A stretch of 64,000 nucleotides of DNA from Alphaproteobacteria bacterium. Lineage in GTDB: Bacteria > Pseudomonadota > Alphaproteobacteria > DSM-16000 > Inquilinaceae. Each line of letters begins with the position of its first letter. The stretch's first letter is position 1. Shown piece by piece: positions 1-11,762 of this stretch. A program made the position numbers and the translations under genes. The notes beneath the pieces were generated by a model, which saw nothing but the letters and a program-made list of their open reading frames with translations, had not been told where the DNA came from and did not search any database. The stretch spans positions 1-64,000 of the forward strand of contig JANQGH010000039.1 in NCBI GenBank assembly GCA_028277405.1, read 5' to 3'.

Positions 1-2644
1 CGGCCACCCGGAAGATGGTCACGCCCTGGGTCTTGCGGGCGGCGATCCGCACATCGTCCACGGCGCAGCGCATCAGTTGGCCGGCGTCCGTCACCAGCAC
101 GATCTCCTGGTTGCGGGTCACCGGGAAGCAGGCCGCAATGGCCTGGTTGCGGCCGCCCATCTCCATGTTCCAGATGCCCTTGCCGCCCCGCCCGGTCTGG
201 CGATAGCCGAAACAGGACGACCGCTTGCCGAAGCCGGCCTCGCTGATCACCAGCACGAATTCCTCTTCCGCCTCCATCTCCTGGAAGCGCTCCGGCGTCA
301 GCAGGATGTCGGGGCTGTCCACCTCGTCCTCGCCGTCGGTCTCCACCCCCACGGCCTGGCGCCGCTCGTTGGCCAGCTTCAGGTAGGCCCGCCGCTCCTC
401 CGCGGTCGCCGCCATGTGGTGCAGGATCGAGATGGAGATCACCGCATCGCCCTCGGCCAGCCGGATGCCGCGCACGCCGGTGGAGGTGCGGCCAGAGAAA
501 ATCCGCACATCTCCCACCGCAAAGCGGATGCACATGCCGGCCCGGGTGGCCAGCAGGATGTCGTGGTCCTCGCTGCACACCCGGGCGCCGACCAGCCGGT
601 CGCCCTCGTCCAGCTTCATGGCGATCTTGCCGTTGCGGTTGATGTTGGCGAAGTCGCTGAGACGGTTGCGGCGGACATTGCCGCTGGCGGTGGCGAACAT
701 CGCGAACAGGTCGGCCCAGGCGCTCTCGTCCTCCGGCAGGGGCATGACCGAGGTGATGGTCTCCCCGGCCTCCAGCGGCAGCAGGTTGACCAGCGCCCGG
801 CCGCGCGCCGTCGGGGTGCCGATGGGCAGCCGGTAGACCTTCAGCCGATAGACGATCCCGCGGCTGGAGAAGAACAGCATCGGCGTGTGGGTGCTGGCGA
901 CGAACAGGTCCTGGACGAAGTCCTCTTCCTTCATGATCATGCCGGACCGGCCCTTGCCGCCGCGCCGCTGCGCCCGATAGGTGGACAGCGGCACCCGCTT
1001 GATGTAGCCGGCGCTGCTGACGGTCACCACCATGTCCTCGCGCTGGATCAGGTCCTCGATCTCGGCATCGACGGCGCTGTCCTCGATATCGGTGCGCCGC
1101 GGCGAGCCGAACCGCTCCTTCATCTCCGCAAGCTCGCCGCGCATCACCGCCAGCAACCGCGCGCGGTCGGACAGGATCGCCAGATACTCGGCGATGCGGC
1201 CGGTGATCTCCTTCAGGTCGGCGGCGATCTTCTCGCGCTCCAGCCCGGTCAGCCGGTGCAGGCGAAGGTCCAGGATGGCCCGGGCCTGGGTCTCCGACAG
1301 GCGATAGGTGCCGTCCTCGGCCAACGGCCGGTCGGGCTCGTCGATCAGCGCGATCAGCGGGCCGATATCGGCCGCCGGCCAGGCCCGCGCCATCAACTGC
1401 GCCCGGGCCGTCTGCGGGTCCGGCGCGCCGCGGATCAGCGCGATCACCGCATCGATATTGGCGACGGCGACGGCCAGGCCGACCAAGACATGCGCCCGGT
1501 CGCGGGCCTTGCTCAGCTCGAAGATGGTACGGCGGGTGATCACCTCCTCGCGGAAATGCAGGAAGGCGTCGATCACCTGGCGCAGCGACATCAACAGCGG
1601 CTGCCCGCCGTCCAGCGCCAGCATGTTGACGCCGAAATTGGTCTGCAGCGGGGTGTAGTGGAAGAGCTGGTTCAGCACCACCTCGGCATTCACGTCGCGC
1701 TTCAGCTCGATCACCACCCGCACGCCGTCGCGGTCGCTCTCGTCGCGTAGGTCGGAGATGCCCTCGACGGTCTTGTCGTGCACCACCTCGGCGATCCGCT
1801 CGATCAGCTTCGACTTGTTCACCTGATAGGGGATCTCGCTGACGATGATCGCCTCGCGGTCGCGGCGGATCTCCTCGATGCGGGTGCGGGCGCGGATGGT
1901 GACGCTGCCGCGGCCGTGGCGGTAGGCCTGCAGGATGCCGGCCCGCCCCATGATGATGCCGCCGGTGGGAAAGTCGGGGCCGGGCAGCAGTTCAAGCACC
2001 TGATCGAGAGAGATATCGGGGTCGCCCAGCACGGCCAGGCAGGCGTCGATCACCTCGCCCAGATTATGGGTCGGGATATTGGTGGCCATGCCCACGGCGA
2101 TGCCGCTGGCGCCGTTGACCAGCAGGTTGGGGAAGCGGGCCGGCAGCACCACCGGCTCCTGCTGGCTCTCGTCATAGGTGGCCTGGAAATCCACCGTGTC
2201 CTTGTCGATGTCGTCCAGCAGCGCTTCCGCCGCCTTGGCCAGCCGGGCCTCGGTGTAGCGCATGGCCGCCGGCGGATCGCCGTCCATGGAGCCGAAATTG
2301 CCCTGCCCGTCGATCAGCATGGCACGCATCGAGAAATCCTGCGCCATGCGCACCATGGCGTCATAGATCGCCGCATCGCCATGGGGATGGAACTGCCCCA
2401 TCACGTCGCCGACGATGCGCGAGGACTTGCTGTAGGATTTCGTGCTGTCGTAGCCGCCACGCTTCATGGCGTAGAGGATGCGGCGGTGCACCGGCTTCAG
2501 CCCGTCGCGCACGTCCGGCAGCGCCCGGGCCACGATCACGCTCATGGCGTAATCGAGATAGGACCGGCGCATCTCCTGCTCGATGGTGACGGGCGCGATG
2601 CTGGCCGCCGGCGGCGGGTTCTGCGGGTCGTTCTGGTCTGTCAC
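1..2644 (-). CDS. gyrA: DNA gyrase subunit A (C-terminus cut by window edge)
   Basis: This is the A subunit of DNA gyrase, which breaks and rejoins DNA to introduce negative supercoils. About 881 residues are visible and the last few dozen fall outside the window. The N-terminal breakage-reunion domain carries the quinolone-pocket region [10 protein letters not shown] (residues 86-95) and the catalytic tyrosine in [10 protein letters not shown] (Tyr130, E. coli Tyr122). The gyrase-specific GyrA box QRRGGKG lies near residue 561, which separates it from ParC, and the C-terminal DNA-wrapping domain follows. The start is GTG at 2642-2644, giving [10 protein letters not shown]. The position equivalent to E. 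coli Ser83 is alanine (Ala91). The identification is very secure. Confidence 0.97.
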   Translation of the reverse strand, partial: MTDQNDPQNPPPAASIAPVTIEQEMRRSYLDYAMSVIVARALPDVRDGLKPVHRRILYAMKRGGYDSTKSYSKSSRIVGDVMGQFHPHGDAAIYDAMVRMAQDFSMRAMLIDGQGNFGSMDGDPPAAMRYTEARLAKAAEALLDDIDKDTVDFQATYDESQQEPVVLPARFPNLLVNGASGIAVGMATNIPTHNLGEVIDACLAVLGDPDISLDQVLELLPGPDFPTGGIIMGRAGILQAYRHGRGSVTIRARTRIEEIRRDREAIIVSEIPYQVNKSKLIERIAEVVHDKTVEGISDLRDESDRDGVRVVIELKRDVNAEVVLNQLFHYTPLQTNFGVNMLALDGGQPLLMSLRQVIDAFLHFREEVITRRTIFELSKARDRAHVLVGLAVAVANIDAVIALIRGAPDPQTARAQLMARAWPAADIGPLIALIDEPDRPLAEDGTYRLSETQARAILDLRLHRLTGLEREKIAADLKEITGRIAEYLAILSDRARLLAVMRGELAEMKERFGSPRRTDIEDSAVDAEIEDLIQREDMVVTVSSAGYIKRVPLSTYRAQRRGGKGRSGMIMKEEDFVQDLFVASTHTPMLFFSSRGIVYRLKVYRLPIGTPTARGRALVNLLPLEAGETITSVMPLPEDESAWADLFAMFATASGNVRRNRLSDFANINRNGKIAMKLDEGDRLVGARVCSEDHDILLATRAGMCIRFAVGDVRIFSGRTSTGVRGIRLAEGDAVISISILHHMAATAEERRAYLKLANERRQAVGVETDGEDEVDSPDILLTPERFQEMEAEEEFVLVISEAGFGKRSSCFGYRQTGRGGKGIWNMEMGGRNQAIAACFPVTRNQEIVLVTDAGQLMRCAVDDVRIAARKTQGVTIFRVA

Positions 2645-2807
2645 GCTAGGGGATCGGTGCTAAGGGCGAATCGCGGCCATCTGCCGCTATGGCTAATATG
2701 GTTACCCTAGCACGATTTTGCACCTGCTAACAAACCGGCCAATCAGCGGTCGCACCGTCGGCTTTGCCGGGGCGGCCCGTAGAATCTGCAGCGACAACCT
2801 GTCAAGA
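2645..2807 (-). promoter_or_regulatory. gyrA upstream region with candidate promoter
   Basis: This 163-bp spacer separates brnA from gyrA, both read on the minus strand. Reading toward gyrA, TTGTTA and TAGGGT about 18 bp apart could be a sigma70-like -35/-10 pair near 2705-2735. The match to consensus is loose. No clear Shine-Dalgarno precedes the GTG start. A separate gyrA promoter is expected because the toxin-antitoxin pair upstream should be self-repressed. Confidence 0.3.
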
Positions 2808-3131
2808 CTACCGTGCGGAAGGGTTCCGTCGCGTCTGGGCTTCATAGTAAGCCCTGAGCACCGCATTCATCCGGGATTGATAACCCTCGCCCTGGCTTTT
2901 GAACCAATCCAGTACATCCTTGTCAAAACGAGCGGATATCTTCTCCTTTGGTCTCGCCGGTCTGACAATCACCGCCGTGTCTAGCCAAGCAGGATCCAAT
3001 TCAAACGTGTCGGGATCCTCGTCAATGGCTCTCGCAATATCATCGTCGGATAGCGTCTGCACGCGCTTCCAGTCGGTGCGGCCTTCCTCAAGCCCCTCGC
3101 CCAAGCGCACCTTCGTAAATCGCTTTTTCAC
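2808..3131 (-). CDS. brnA: BrnA-family antitoxin
   Basis: This is the antitoxin partner of BrnT, 107 residues long. The C-terminal half, from about residue 62 (KEKISARFDKDVLDWFKSQG through MNAVLRAYYE), has the ribbon-helix-helix pattern of BrnA/DUF4415 proteins. In characterised pairs this part binds operator DNA and the complex represses its own promoter. The acidic stretch around residues 28-50 (DDDIARAIDEDPDTFELD) is a plausible toxin-binding segment, by inference. The start is GTG at 3129-3131, inside the 3' end of brnT (44-bp overlap), so the toxin comes first and translation is probably coupled, as in typical brnTA operons. Confidence 0.88.
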   Translation of the reverse strand: MKKRFTKVRLGEGLEEGRTDWKRVQTLSDDDIARAIDEDPDTFELDPAWLDTAVIVRPARPKEKISARFDKDVLDWFKSQGEGYQSRMNAVLRAYYEAQTRRNPSAR

Positions 3132-3369
3132 GACGTCTTGCCTTTCTTGCGCTGATAATTCGACGCCGCCGTCTTCGCCAAGTGTAGATCACTGCAATGA
3201 CGTGGCCTTGCATTACCCCAAGAGCAATGTAGCGCGTTTCTTCATGCCCGACCTGGTCTGACCGGGTCTCTAGCACCTGCCCCTCCCAGATCTCCTTGGC
3301 ATCGACAAAATCGATGCCGTGCTTCTCGATGTTGGCCAGACGCTTGTTCTCGTCCCAGTCGAACGCCAT
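3088..3369 (-). CDS. brnT: BrnT-family ribonuclease toxin
   Basis: This 93-residue protein matches BrnT (DUF497), a type II toxin with a RelE-like ribonuclease fold that halts translation by cutting RNA. The family landmarks are visible: FDWDENKRLANIEKHGIDF at the N-terminus, then the basic C-terminal signature IISARKARRREKAIYE. A run of six arginines (residues 66-71) precedes that signature and is more basic than the usual Thr-Glu-Arg-Gly-type turn. The gene heads a two-gene operon with brnA and sits between gyrA and ssb. No mobile element is visible next to it. Confidence 0.88.
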   Translation of the reverse strand: MAFDWDENKRLANIEKHGIDFVDAKEIWEGQVLETRSDQVGHEETRYIALGVMQGHVIAVIYTWRRRRRRIISARKARRREKAIYEGALGRGA

Positions 3370-3379
3370 TCAATGCGCT

Positions 3380-3410
3380 ATGCTAAATGTATGGACAGAT
3401 GTATGGACAA
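3380..3410 (-). promoter_or_regulatory. Candidate brnTA promoter/operator with 11-bp direct repeat
   Basis: Two exact copies of TGTCCATACAT (minus-strand reading) lie at 3387-3397 and 3399-3409, a 12-bp period close to one helical turn. TAGCAT at 3380-3385 could be the -10 element and TTGTCC at 3405-3410 the -35, spaced 19 bp. The repeats fill the space between them, where an autorepressing BrnA-BrnT complex would be expected to bind. The 5' leader would be only a few bases. The repeats are seen directly; their role is inferred. Confidence 0.45.
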
Positions 3411-3473
3411 TCAAGCATGCTGACGCTGCCTTCGTCGAGGGGAATGAGACCAGATATCGGCTTGCCAACATCG

Positions 3474-4871
3474 TCAGGCCACCGCCTTCGCCGCCGCTAC
3501 CCGGTCCCGCCTGCACAGGAGATAAAAGCGGACGGTCAAAAGGGCGAACGACACCGCACTGCCGATCAAAATGGCCTCAAACAGGCCCATGGCGCCCCGT
3601 TCCCAGACCACGCCCAAAAGCCAGCCAACCGGCACCATCACGCCGAAATAGGAAATCGCGTGGCTGATCGTCGGGACCACATTGTCATGCCGTCCGCGCA
3701 ACGCATGGGCAGCCACGACTTGGCCGCCATCGAGGATCAGGATAAACGCGCTGAACGCGATCAGCGCGCCGGCCAAGCCGACCAGGACCGGATCATCATT
3801 GTAGAGGCTGGCGATATCCCAGCCATAGACGGCGATGACGACGCCGAACAGGATCATGACGATGGTGTTGACGGCCAGGCCGGTCCAACCGGCCAAGGCC
3901 ATGTCGGGCACGTCCTGCCTTCCATAGGCGATGCCGACCCGCACGGCGGTCGCCGACGCCAATCCCAGCGCGACCATGAAGATCAGCGCCAGGATGTTGA
4001 GCGCGATGGCAAAGGCGCCAAGCGCGGCCACGCCGATCAGCCCGGCAAACAAGTTCAGGACCGAAAAGGCCATGCCTTCCAACCCGATGCTGGTACCGGC
4101 GGCGTAGCCGATGCGGCGCTGCGGCCGCCATTTGTTCCAGCCGCGCAGCGTCGGCCAGCCAAGGCCGAACTTGTGCCGATCGTGCATGCGCCAAAGGAAA
4201 ATCAGCATGACGGCGACAAGGAAGACGCGGATCAGTGTGGTCGCCCAGGCGGACCCCGTGGCGCCCATTGCCGGGAACCCCCAATGGCCGAAGACCAGCA
4301 CCCAGTTTAACAGGATATTCAACAGGTTGGCGGCCAGCATCATGATCATGCCGGGAATCGGCCGCTTGATGCCCTCCAGGAAGAACAGGCCAAGGTTGAA
4401 GACCAACAGCCAGGGCAGGCCCAGACCGATGATCAGGATGACCTCGCCGCCGCCGACCGCGATGTCCGGCGTCTGGCCGGTCAACAGCAGAAAGGGCGTG
4501 CCGAACAGACACAAGACCATGCCGACCAGGCCGATCGCCAAACCGTACGGGATCGAACGGCGCAGGATTGCGCCGCATTCGCGGTAGTCGCCGACGCCAA
4601 AGGCATTCGATGTCACCACCAGCGCGCCCAGGATCAGGCCGATGGAGATCATCAAGATCGAGCTGGTCGGCGCCAGGCCGATGCTCTGATAGGCCAGTTC
4701 GATCTCGCTGAAACGCGCGACGAACAGGGTATCGACCATCGCCATCGTGATGATGCCCAATCGCGAGACCACGACAGGCAGGGCCAGCCGCAGCAGCTCG
4801 CCCGTATGGCGGCGCAGGCGGGCCCAAAGCCAGCTCCGGCCGGCCTGGATCGGTACCTGATACATGGTCAT
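3474..4871 (-). CDS. MATE family multidrug efflux transporter
   Basis: This is a 465-residue inner-membrane exporter of the MATE (NorM-like) family, which expels cationic drugs or metabolites in exchange for Na+ or H+. Roughly twelve hydrophobic segments form two pseudo-repeats. Family-typical stretches include LRLALPVVVSRLGIITMAMV in the first helix region, NLLNILLNWVLVFG near the middle, and GMAFSVLNLFAGLIG opening the second half. The start is ATG at 4869-4871, with an alternative in-frame ATG two codons on. It is monocistronic as far as can be seen. The substrate cannot be predicted. Confidence 0.92.
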   Translation of the reverse strand: MTMYQVPIQAGRSWLWARLRRHTGELLRLALPVVVSRLGIITMAMVDTLFVARFSEIELAYQSIGLAPTSSILMISIGLILGALVVTSNAFGVGDYRECGAILRRSIPYGLAIGLVGMVLCLFGTPFLLLTGQTPDIAVGGGEVILIIGLGLPWLLVFNLGLFFLEGIKRPIPGMIMMLAANLLNILLNWVLVFGHWGFPAMGATGSAWATTLIRVFLVAVMLIFLWRMHDRHKFGLGWPTLRGWNKWRPQRRIGYAAGTSIGLEGMAFSVLNLFAGLIGVAALGAFAIALNILALIFMVALGLASATAVRVGIAYGRQDVPDMALAGWTGLAVNTIVMILFGVVIAVYGWDIASLYNDDPVLVGLAGALIAFSAFILILDGGQVVAAHALRGRHDNVVPTISHAISYFGVMVPVGWLLGVVWERGAMGLFEAILIGSAVSFALLTVRFYLLCRRDRVAAAKAVA

Positions 4872-4962
4872 CGCAGCGCGTTTTCGTGATGGGCCGCGAC
4901 CCTATCAGGTGTTTAGGGTTGTCGCCCCGTCACAAAGCGCATAGCGGCAATGCCGCACCCGT

Positions 4963-5466
4963 TCAGGGATTCAGGCGCCAAATCGTGAAGTTGAGGAACG
5001 TGGCGAAGCCGACCCAGCCGAGATAGGGCAGGAACAGGACGCCGGCCACGAGTGCCTTACGCCAGAAGGCGATCGTCGTCGCCAAGACAGCAACCAGGAT
5101 GATGACGATCAATACCAGGCCACCCCCAATCGACCGAGCGCCGAAAAACACGGGCGTCCAACTGAGATTGAGCGCGAGTTGGATGCCAAACAGCCAGAAG
5201 GCCGCGCGTGCTCCAGCGAAGCCATAGCGACGCCAGACCAGCCAGGCGGCGGTGCCCATCAACAGATAGAGGATCGTCCAGGCGATCGGAAACGCGATGT
5301 TGGGCGGCTGAAAGCTGGGCAGCACCAGCGTGTCGAACCAGCCCTCGATGGCGGGCCCGGTCATGGAACCCACGGCGGACCCAACGGCAAGGCAACCGCC
5401 GGCAAACAGCACCAGCATTAACAGGTCCCGCAGGCCACTGCGTCCCGTGACTGTGTCGGGTGCCAT
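4963..5466 (-). CDS. tspO: TspO/MBR family tryptophan-rich sensory protein
   Basis: TspO is a five-helix membrane protein that binds porphyrins or steroids and modulates tetrapyrrole and stress responses in alphaproteobacteria. The signature regions are visible: FQPPNIAFPIAWTILYLLMG, ALNLSWTPVFFG and PYLGWVGFATFLN. The open frame extends to 5487, but the AAGGGGGAAGGG tract there is an excellent Shine-Dalgarno for the internal ATG at 5464-5466. I therefore start the protein at MAPDTVTG (167 residues). It is divergent from the VTT-domain gene. Confidence 0.92.
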   Translation of the reverse strand: MAPDTVTGRSGLRDLLMLVLFAGGCLAVGSAVGSMTGPAIEGWFDTLVLPSFQPPNIAFPIAWTILYLLMGTAAWLVWRRYGFAGARAAFWLFGIQLALNLSWTPVFFGARSIGGGLVLIVIILVAVLATTIAFWRKALVAGVLFLPYLGWVGFATFLNFTIWRLNP

Positions 5467-5562
5467 CAGCCCTTCCCCCTTTTGCATACCGCCAATCCGC
5501 TATACTAAGGTGGGCGAGCCAGGATCGAAGTCCAGCCTCTCAAAAACCCTGGAGAAACAAGC

Positions 5563-6273
5563 GTGTCACGGCGTGGCTTCACAAAGATTGTCATCCTGCT
5601 GGGCCTGCTGACGGCGATCGTTTGTGCCTGGACGCTGACGCCGCTTGATCGGCTGACCAACACGGCGGAACTGCTCGATGTCGCTCGGACCTGGGCGGTG
5701 TCCTGGTGGGCGCCGTTGGCCGTCGGGTTCTGCTACCTCATCGCCGGGCTGGTGGTTTTTCCCTTCACCATCATGATCGCGGTGACCGGCCTCCTGTACG
5801 GGGCCTGGTGGGGCTTCGTGTTGGCCGTGGCCGCCGGCATGTTTGCCGCCAGCGTCATGTTCGTCCTGGGGCGCTATCTCGGCCAGGACACGCTGCGCCG
5901 TTTCGGCGGCCAAACGGTGAATCGGCTGAGCCAGCAGATGGGCAACCATGGGGTCACCACCGTCGCCATACTGCGCATGACACCGGTGGCGTCCTTCGGG
6001 GCGACAAATCTGATGGCCGGCGCGTCGCATGTCCGTTTCAGCGACTATTTTGTCGGCTCGCTGGTCGGCATGGTGCCCTACGCCTTTGCCGTCAGCCTGT
6101 TCGGCGACGTGCTGGAACGGGTGCTGCGCGAGCCCAGCCTTGAGGGTGTCTTGCTGTTGCTGTCGGCGTTTATCGGCATTCTGGTGCTCGCGCTGATCCT
6201 GGACCGCGCGATCCGCCTGCATCGCAAGCGCAGGGACATCGACGCGCCAGAACCACAGCAAGCAGACCGTTGA
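5563..6273 (+). CDS. TVP38/TMEM64 (VTT domain) membrane protein
   Basis: This 236-residue integral membrane protein belongs to the VTT/DedA superfamily (PF09335), whose members move phospholipids or other lipids across membranes. A hydrophobic N-terminal helix (residues 8-26) is followed by the VTT core. That core has the conserved FPFTIMIAVTGLLYG segment, a glycine-rich re-entrant helix (WGFVLAVAAGMFAASVMFVLGR) and the ILRMTPVASFGATNLMAG segment, then a C-terminal helix and a charged tail. The start is GTG at 5563, with GGAG at 5551-5554. Its specific substrate is unknown. A second member of the superfamily, DedA-type, lies at 19393-20019. Confidence 0.85.
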   Translation: MSRRGFTKIVILLGLLTAIVCAWTLTPLDRLTNTAELLDVARTWAVSWWAPLAVGFCYLIAGLVVFPFTIMIAVTGLLYGAWWGFVLAVAAGMFAASVMFVLGRYLGQDTLRRFGGQTVNRLSQQMGNHGVTTVAILRMTPVASFGATNLMAGASHVRFSDYFVGSLVGMVPYAFAVSLFGDVLERVLREPSLEGVLLLLSAFIGILVLALILDRAIRLHRKRRDIDAPEPQQADR

Positions 6274-6330
6274 CGCCTGCTTGCCGATCGCCTCGAAGGT
6301 CCCGAAGAGCCTTGCGAACTTCGCGCAGCG

Positions 6331-6813
6331 TCAGAACGGGATTTCGTCGTCCAGATCGTCGCTGTTCGGGCCTGATCCGAACCCGCCGCCCGACTGGCCG
6401 CCGCGCTGGCCGCCATCGTCGCGCATCCCGCCGCTGTCATAGCCGCCGCCCGCCGAATCCTGGCGTCCGTCCAGCATCGTCAGTTCGCCGCGGTAGGGGC
6501 GCAAGACCACCTCTGTCGTGTACTTCTCCTGGCCAGACTGGTCGGTCCATTTGCGCGTCTCCAACTGGCCTTCGAGATAGACCTTGGAGCCCTTGCGCAG
6601 ATAGCGCTCGCAGACGCCGACCAAGGCGTCGTTGAAGATGACCACCCGGTGCCATTCGGTCTTTTCCCGGCGCTCGCCGGAATTGCGGTCCTTCCAGCTC
6701 TCGGAGGTGGCGACGGACAGGTTGCACACCCGCCCGCCGCTTTGCATGGTCCGGACTTCGGGGTCGCGCCCGAGATTGCCGACGAGAATGACTTTATTGA
6801 CGCTTCCTGCCAT
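6331..6813 (-). CDS. ssb: Single-stranded DNA-binding protein
   Basis: SSB coats single-stranded DNA during replication, repair and recombination. Residues 1-112 form the OB-fold ([19 protein letters not shown], then [20 protein letters not shown] and [19 protein letters not shown]). A Gly/Ser/Asp-rich flexible linker follows. The protein ends in the acidic tip DDLDDEIPF that recruits partner proteins in all bacterial SSBs. Length (160 residues) and architecture are normal. It lies close to uvrA and gyrA, as in many alphaproteobacteria. No clear GAAC-N7-GAAC-type SOS box was seen upstream. Confidence 0.97.
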   Translation of the reverse strand: MAGSVNKVILVGNLGRDPEVRTMQSGGRVCNLSVATSESWKDRNSGERREKTEWHRVVIFNDALVGVCERYLRKGSKVYLEGQLETRKWTDQSGQEKYTTEVVLRPYRGELTMLDGRQDSAGGGYDSGGMRDDGGQRGGQSGGGFGSGPNSDDLDDEIPF

Positions 6814-6863
6814 GTCCTGGTTGCCTGATCCCTCTGGGCCTGGTTAGGCGCCGGCACCGTCCG

Positions 6864-7493
6864 TCATGATGATGGCGGCGGTGGCGGCACGGTGGCCGCG
6901 GCGCTGTCCCGCTGGTCGATGCGTTCGGCCCAGTCGGCAAGCGCCTGACGTTCGGCGATCATGGGGCCAACTTCCGCGTCGGAACGCAAGTACCAAATAA
7001 TCGGGAAGACCAGATAGTCCGCCAGGCTTGGTGCCTCACCGGCGAAATAGGGGTTTTCTTCCAAGGCCTTGTTCATGGCGTCGAGTTGGGGCGCCAGCCT
7101 CTCTCGCGCCTCCGCCAGTTCCGCTTCGTCGGGCCCGCCTTCCGGCGCGAAGAGCTTTTTCAACAGATAGCCGGGAATCGCTTGCGGATAGACGTAATCG
7201 ATGATCGCGCTGTTCCATTGCGCCATTTTGGCCTTGCCCACCGGGTCGCCCGGCTGCAGGTCCGGGCCGTCGAAGGCCGCATCGGCGTAGTGGCCGATGG
7301 CGGTGGTTTCGAAAAGCTGGACATCACCATGTTGAAAGGCAGGGATCTTACCGAAGGGATGGCGCGCATACAGCGCCTCGGAGCGCAGTTCGATCGGCTC
7401 CAACCTATGATCGACCCCCTTTTCGTGAAGCATCATCAAGGCTGAACGCGTGTAGCTGCTGAGGGGAATTCCGTACACGATAGCTTGGGTCAT
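6864..7493 (-). CDS. Glutathione S-transferase family protein
   Basis: This is a 209-residue cytosolic GST. The N-terminal thioredoxin-fold domain has the active-site loop PLSSYTRSAL, the cis-proline segment GKIPAF and the glutathione-binding FETTAIGHY. The helical C-terminal domain has the N-capping box SLADY near residue 168. The C-terminus is a low-complexity proline/serine tail (TVPPPPPSS). It probably conjugates or detoxifies electrophiles; the substrate is unknown. The gene is upstream of ssb on the same strand and divergent from uvrA. Confidence 0.88.
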   Translation of the reverse strand: MTQAIVYGIPLSSYTRSALMMLHEKGVDHRLEPIELRSEALYARHPFGKIPAFQHGDVQLFETTAIGHYADAAFDGPDLQPGDPVGKAKMAQWNSAIIDYVYPQAIPGYLLKKLFAPEGGPDEAELAEARERLAPQLDAMNKALEENPYFAGEAPSLADYLVFPIIWYLRSDAEVGPMIAERQALADWAERIDQRDSAAATVPPPPPSS

Positions 7494-7518
7494 GATCGTC
7501 TCCCATGGTTAGGCCTTA

Positions 7519-7528
7519 CTTACGTAAG
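7519..7528. promoter_or_regulatory. Palindrome CTTACGTAAG upstream of the GST gene
   Basis: This perfect 10-bp dyad lies 26 bp upstream of the GST start in the GST/uvrA divergent spacer. A related half-site run (GTTACGATTAGTAAAG) follows at about 7534-7549. Spaced GTAA/TTAC elements resemble operators of winged-helix repressors such as the HxlR and MarR families. No such regulator gene is nearby, so the assignment is tentative. Confidence 0.3.
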
Positions 7529-7687
7529 GATTTGGTTACGATTAGTAAAGGATGGCGATCACTCTGCTGACAGTATGCTGTCGGCAGGCTGCCGGCCATG
7601 CGGTGCGGGAGTCGCTTTTTCCGCCCCCCTCGGCCATATTATCGGCTGGTGCGGCATTCTGCCCGCCGCGCCATCCCGAACCGGTGG

Positions 7688-10546
<2,859 letters not shown>

Positions 10547-10627
10547 CGGGCTCCCTAGAGCCGCTTGCGCGCAATCCTCATGCTTGGCCGACCATGACGT
10601 TGAAACGGAATTGCTGAGCCGCTGCAT

Positions 10628-11719
10628 ATGACGTCTGTTGTCACAGGAATGGTCGGCGGTGGTTTCTACGACCGCAACTCCGCCCCGCAATGGGCCGCTG
10701 CGGATCTGCCGCTCACCTGGCTGGAATCGGCGCTGGCAGAGCGCTCATTCAAGGACACCGCACCGGCCGTTGGCGTCGCCGATTTTGGCTGTTCGGAGGG
10801 CCGCAACTCTTTGGCGGCCATGCGGCGGGTCATCGGCGCCCTGCGGACAAGGTCGGATCGGCCAGTTCAGACACTGTTCGTCGACTTACCGACCAACGAT
10901 TTCGGGCGCCTGTTCGCGGCGCTTCGCCCCGACGGTCGATCGGCCTTCGATGATCCGGCGGTCTACTCGGCGGCCGTTGGCGGCGACATGTTCGACCCGT
11001 TGCTGCCGCAAAACTCGGTGCATGTCGCGACCACCTTCAACTCGGTCGGCTATTTGAGCCGGCGTCCCGTCGAGCGGCTGTCGAACCATGTCATCGCCAA
11101 CGGCCCCTTCCTACCCGACGCCAAGGACAGCGTCAGCGATGCCGAACACGCGATCTTCATGCATCAGATTAGAGACGACATGCGGCGCTTCTATCGGGCA
11201 CGGGCGGCTGAACTGGTGCCTGGCGGTCAGTTGTTGATGCAGTGTTTCGGCGCGAAGGACGGTTTGTGGGCTTGCGATTGCACCTACGATGTCCTGAACG
11301 ACGCGCTGTTGGAGGCGGTCGATATGGGCATCATCGATCGGGACACCTATGAGCGGTATTACTCCGCTGTCTACTATCGGACAGTCGAACAGCTGACCGA
11401 ACTGGTCTCCGGGCCGGATGCCGAACTGGGCGCGCTCTTCCGGCTGGACCGCGCCGAGGGCTACGAAGTGCCGATGCCGTTCGAGGAGGACTTCAAGCGG
11501 ACCGGTGATGCCACGACCTATGCCCGCGCCAGCGTGAACTACTTCCGCGCCTTTACGGAGGCCATGATGCGCCGGGCCTTGTCGGGCCATCGCAGCCTGG
11601 ATCGGTTGATCGACCACGCCTTCACGCGCGTCGAACAGGCGATGAAGGACGATCCTGAACGGCTTCGGATCCGTTTCATCTCGATCGCGGCCCTGCTGAC
11701 GCGCCGCGACCAAACCTGA
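10628..11719 (+). CDS. SABATH-type SAM-dependent carboxyl methyltransferase
   Basis: This 363-residue protein has the layout of the SABATH family (Methyltransf_7, PF03492), best known from plants, where members methylate carboxyl groups of salicylate, jasmonate, gibberellin or indole-3-acetate. The family landmarks appear in order: GGGFYDRNSAPQWAA near the N-terminus, the SAM-binding VADFGCSEGRNSLA, the second SAM loop FVDLPTNDFGRLF, and TTFNSVGYLSRRP. The C-terminal half, with YYSAVYYRTVEQL, would form the cap over the acceptor. It follows uvrA by 81 bp. The substrate is unknown; a small-molecule carboxylate is the best guess from the family. Confidence 0.8.
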   Translation: MTSVVTGMVGGGFYDRNSAPQWAAADLPLTWLESALAERSFKDTAPAVGVADFGCSEGRNSLAAMRRVIGALRTRSDRPVQTLFVDLPTNDFGRLFAALRPDGRSAFDDPAVYSAAVGGDMFDPLLPQNSVHVATTFNSVGYLSRRPVERLSNHVIANGPFLPDAKDSVSDAEHAIFMHQIRDDMRRFYRARAAELVPGGQLLMQCFGAKDGLWACDCTYDVLNDALLEAVDMGIIDRDTYERYYSAVYYRTVEQLTELVSGPDAELGALFRLDRAEGYEVPMPFEEDFKRTGDATTYARASVNYFRAFTEAMMRRALSGHRSLDRLIDHAFTRVEQAMKDDPERLRIRFISIAALLTRRDQT

Positions 11720-11762
11720 TTGCCAAGGGGTCAACGCACCCTGCCGCCTGGCGCTTCATGCC

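Noticed and set aside
77..1750. 557-codon plus-strand open frame opposite gyrA
   Set aside because: It is a shadow of the GC-rich gyrA gene: no domain, low-complexity His/Gln/Asp-rich translation, and the minus strand encodes an unmistakable GyrA.
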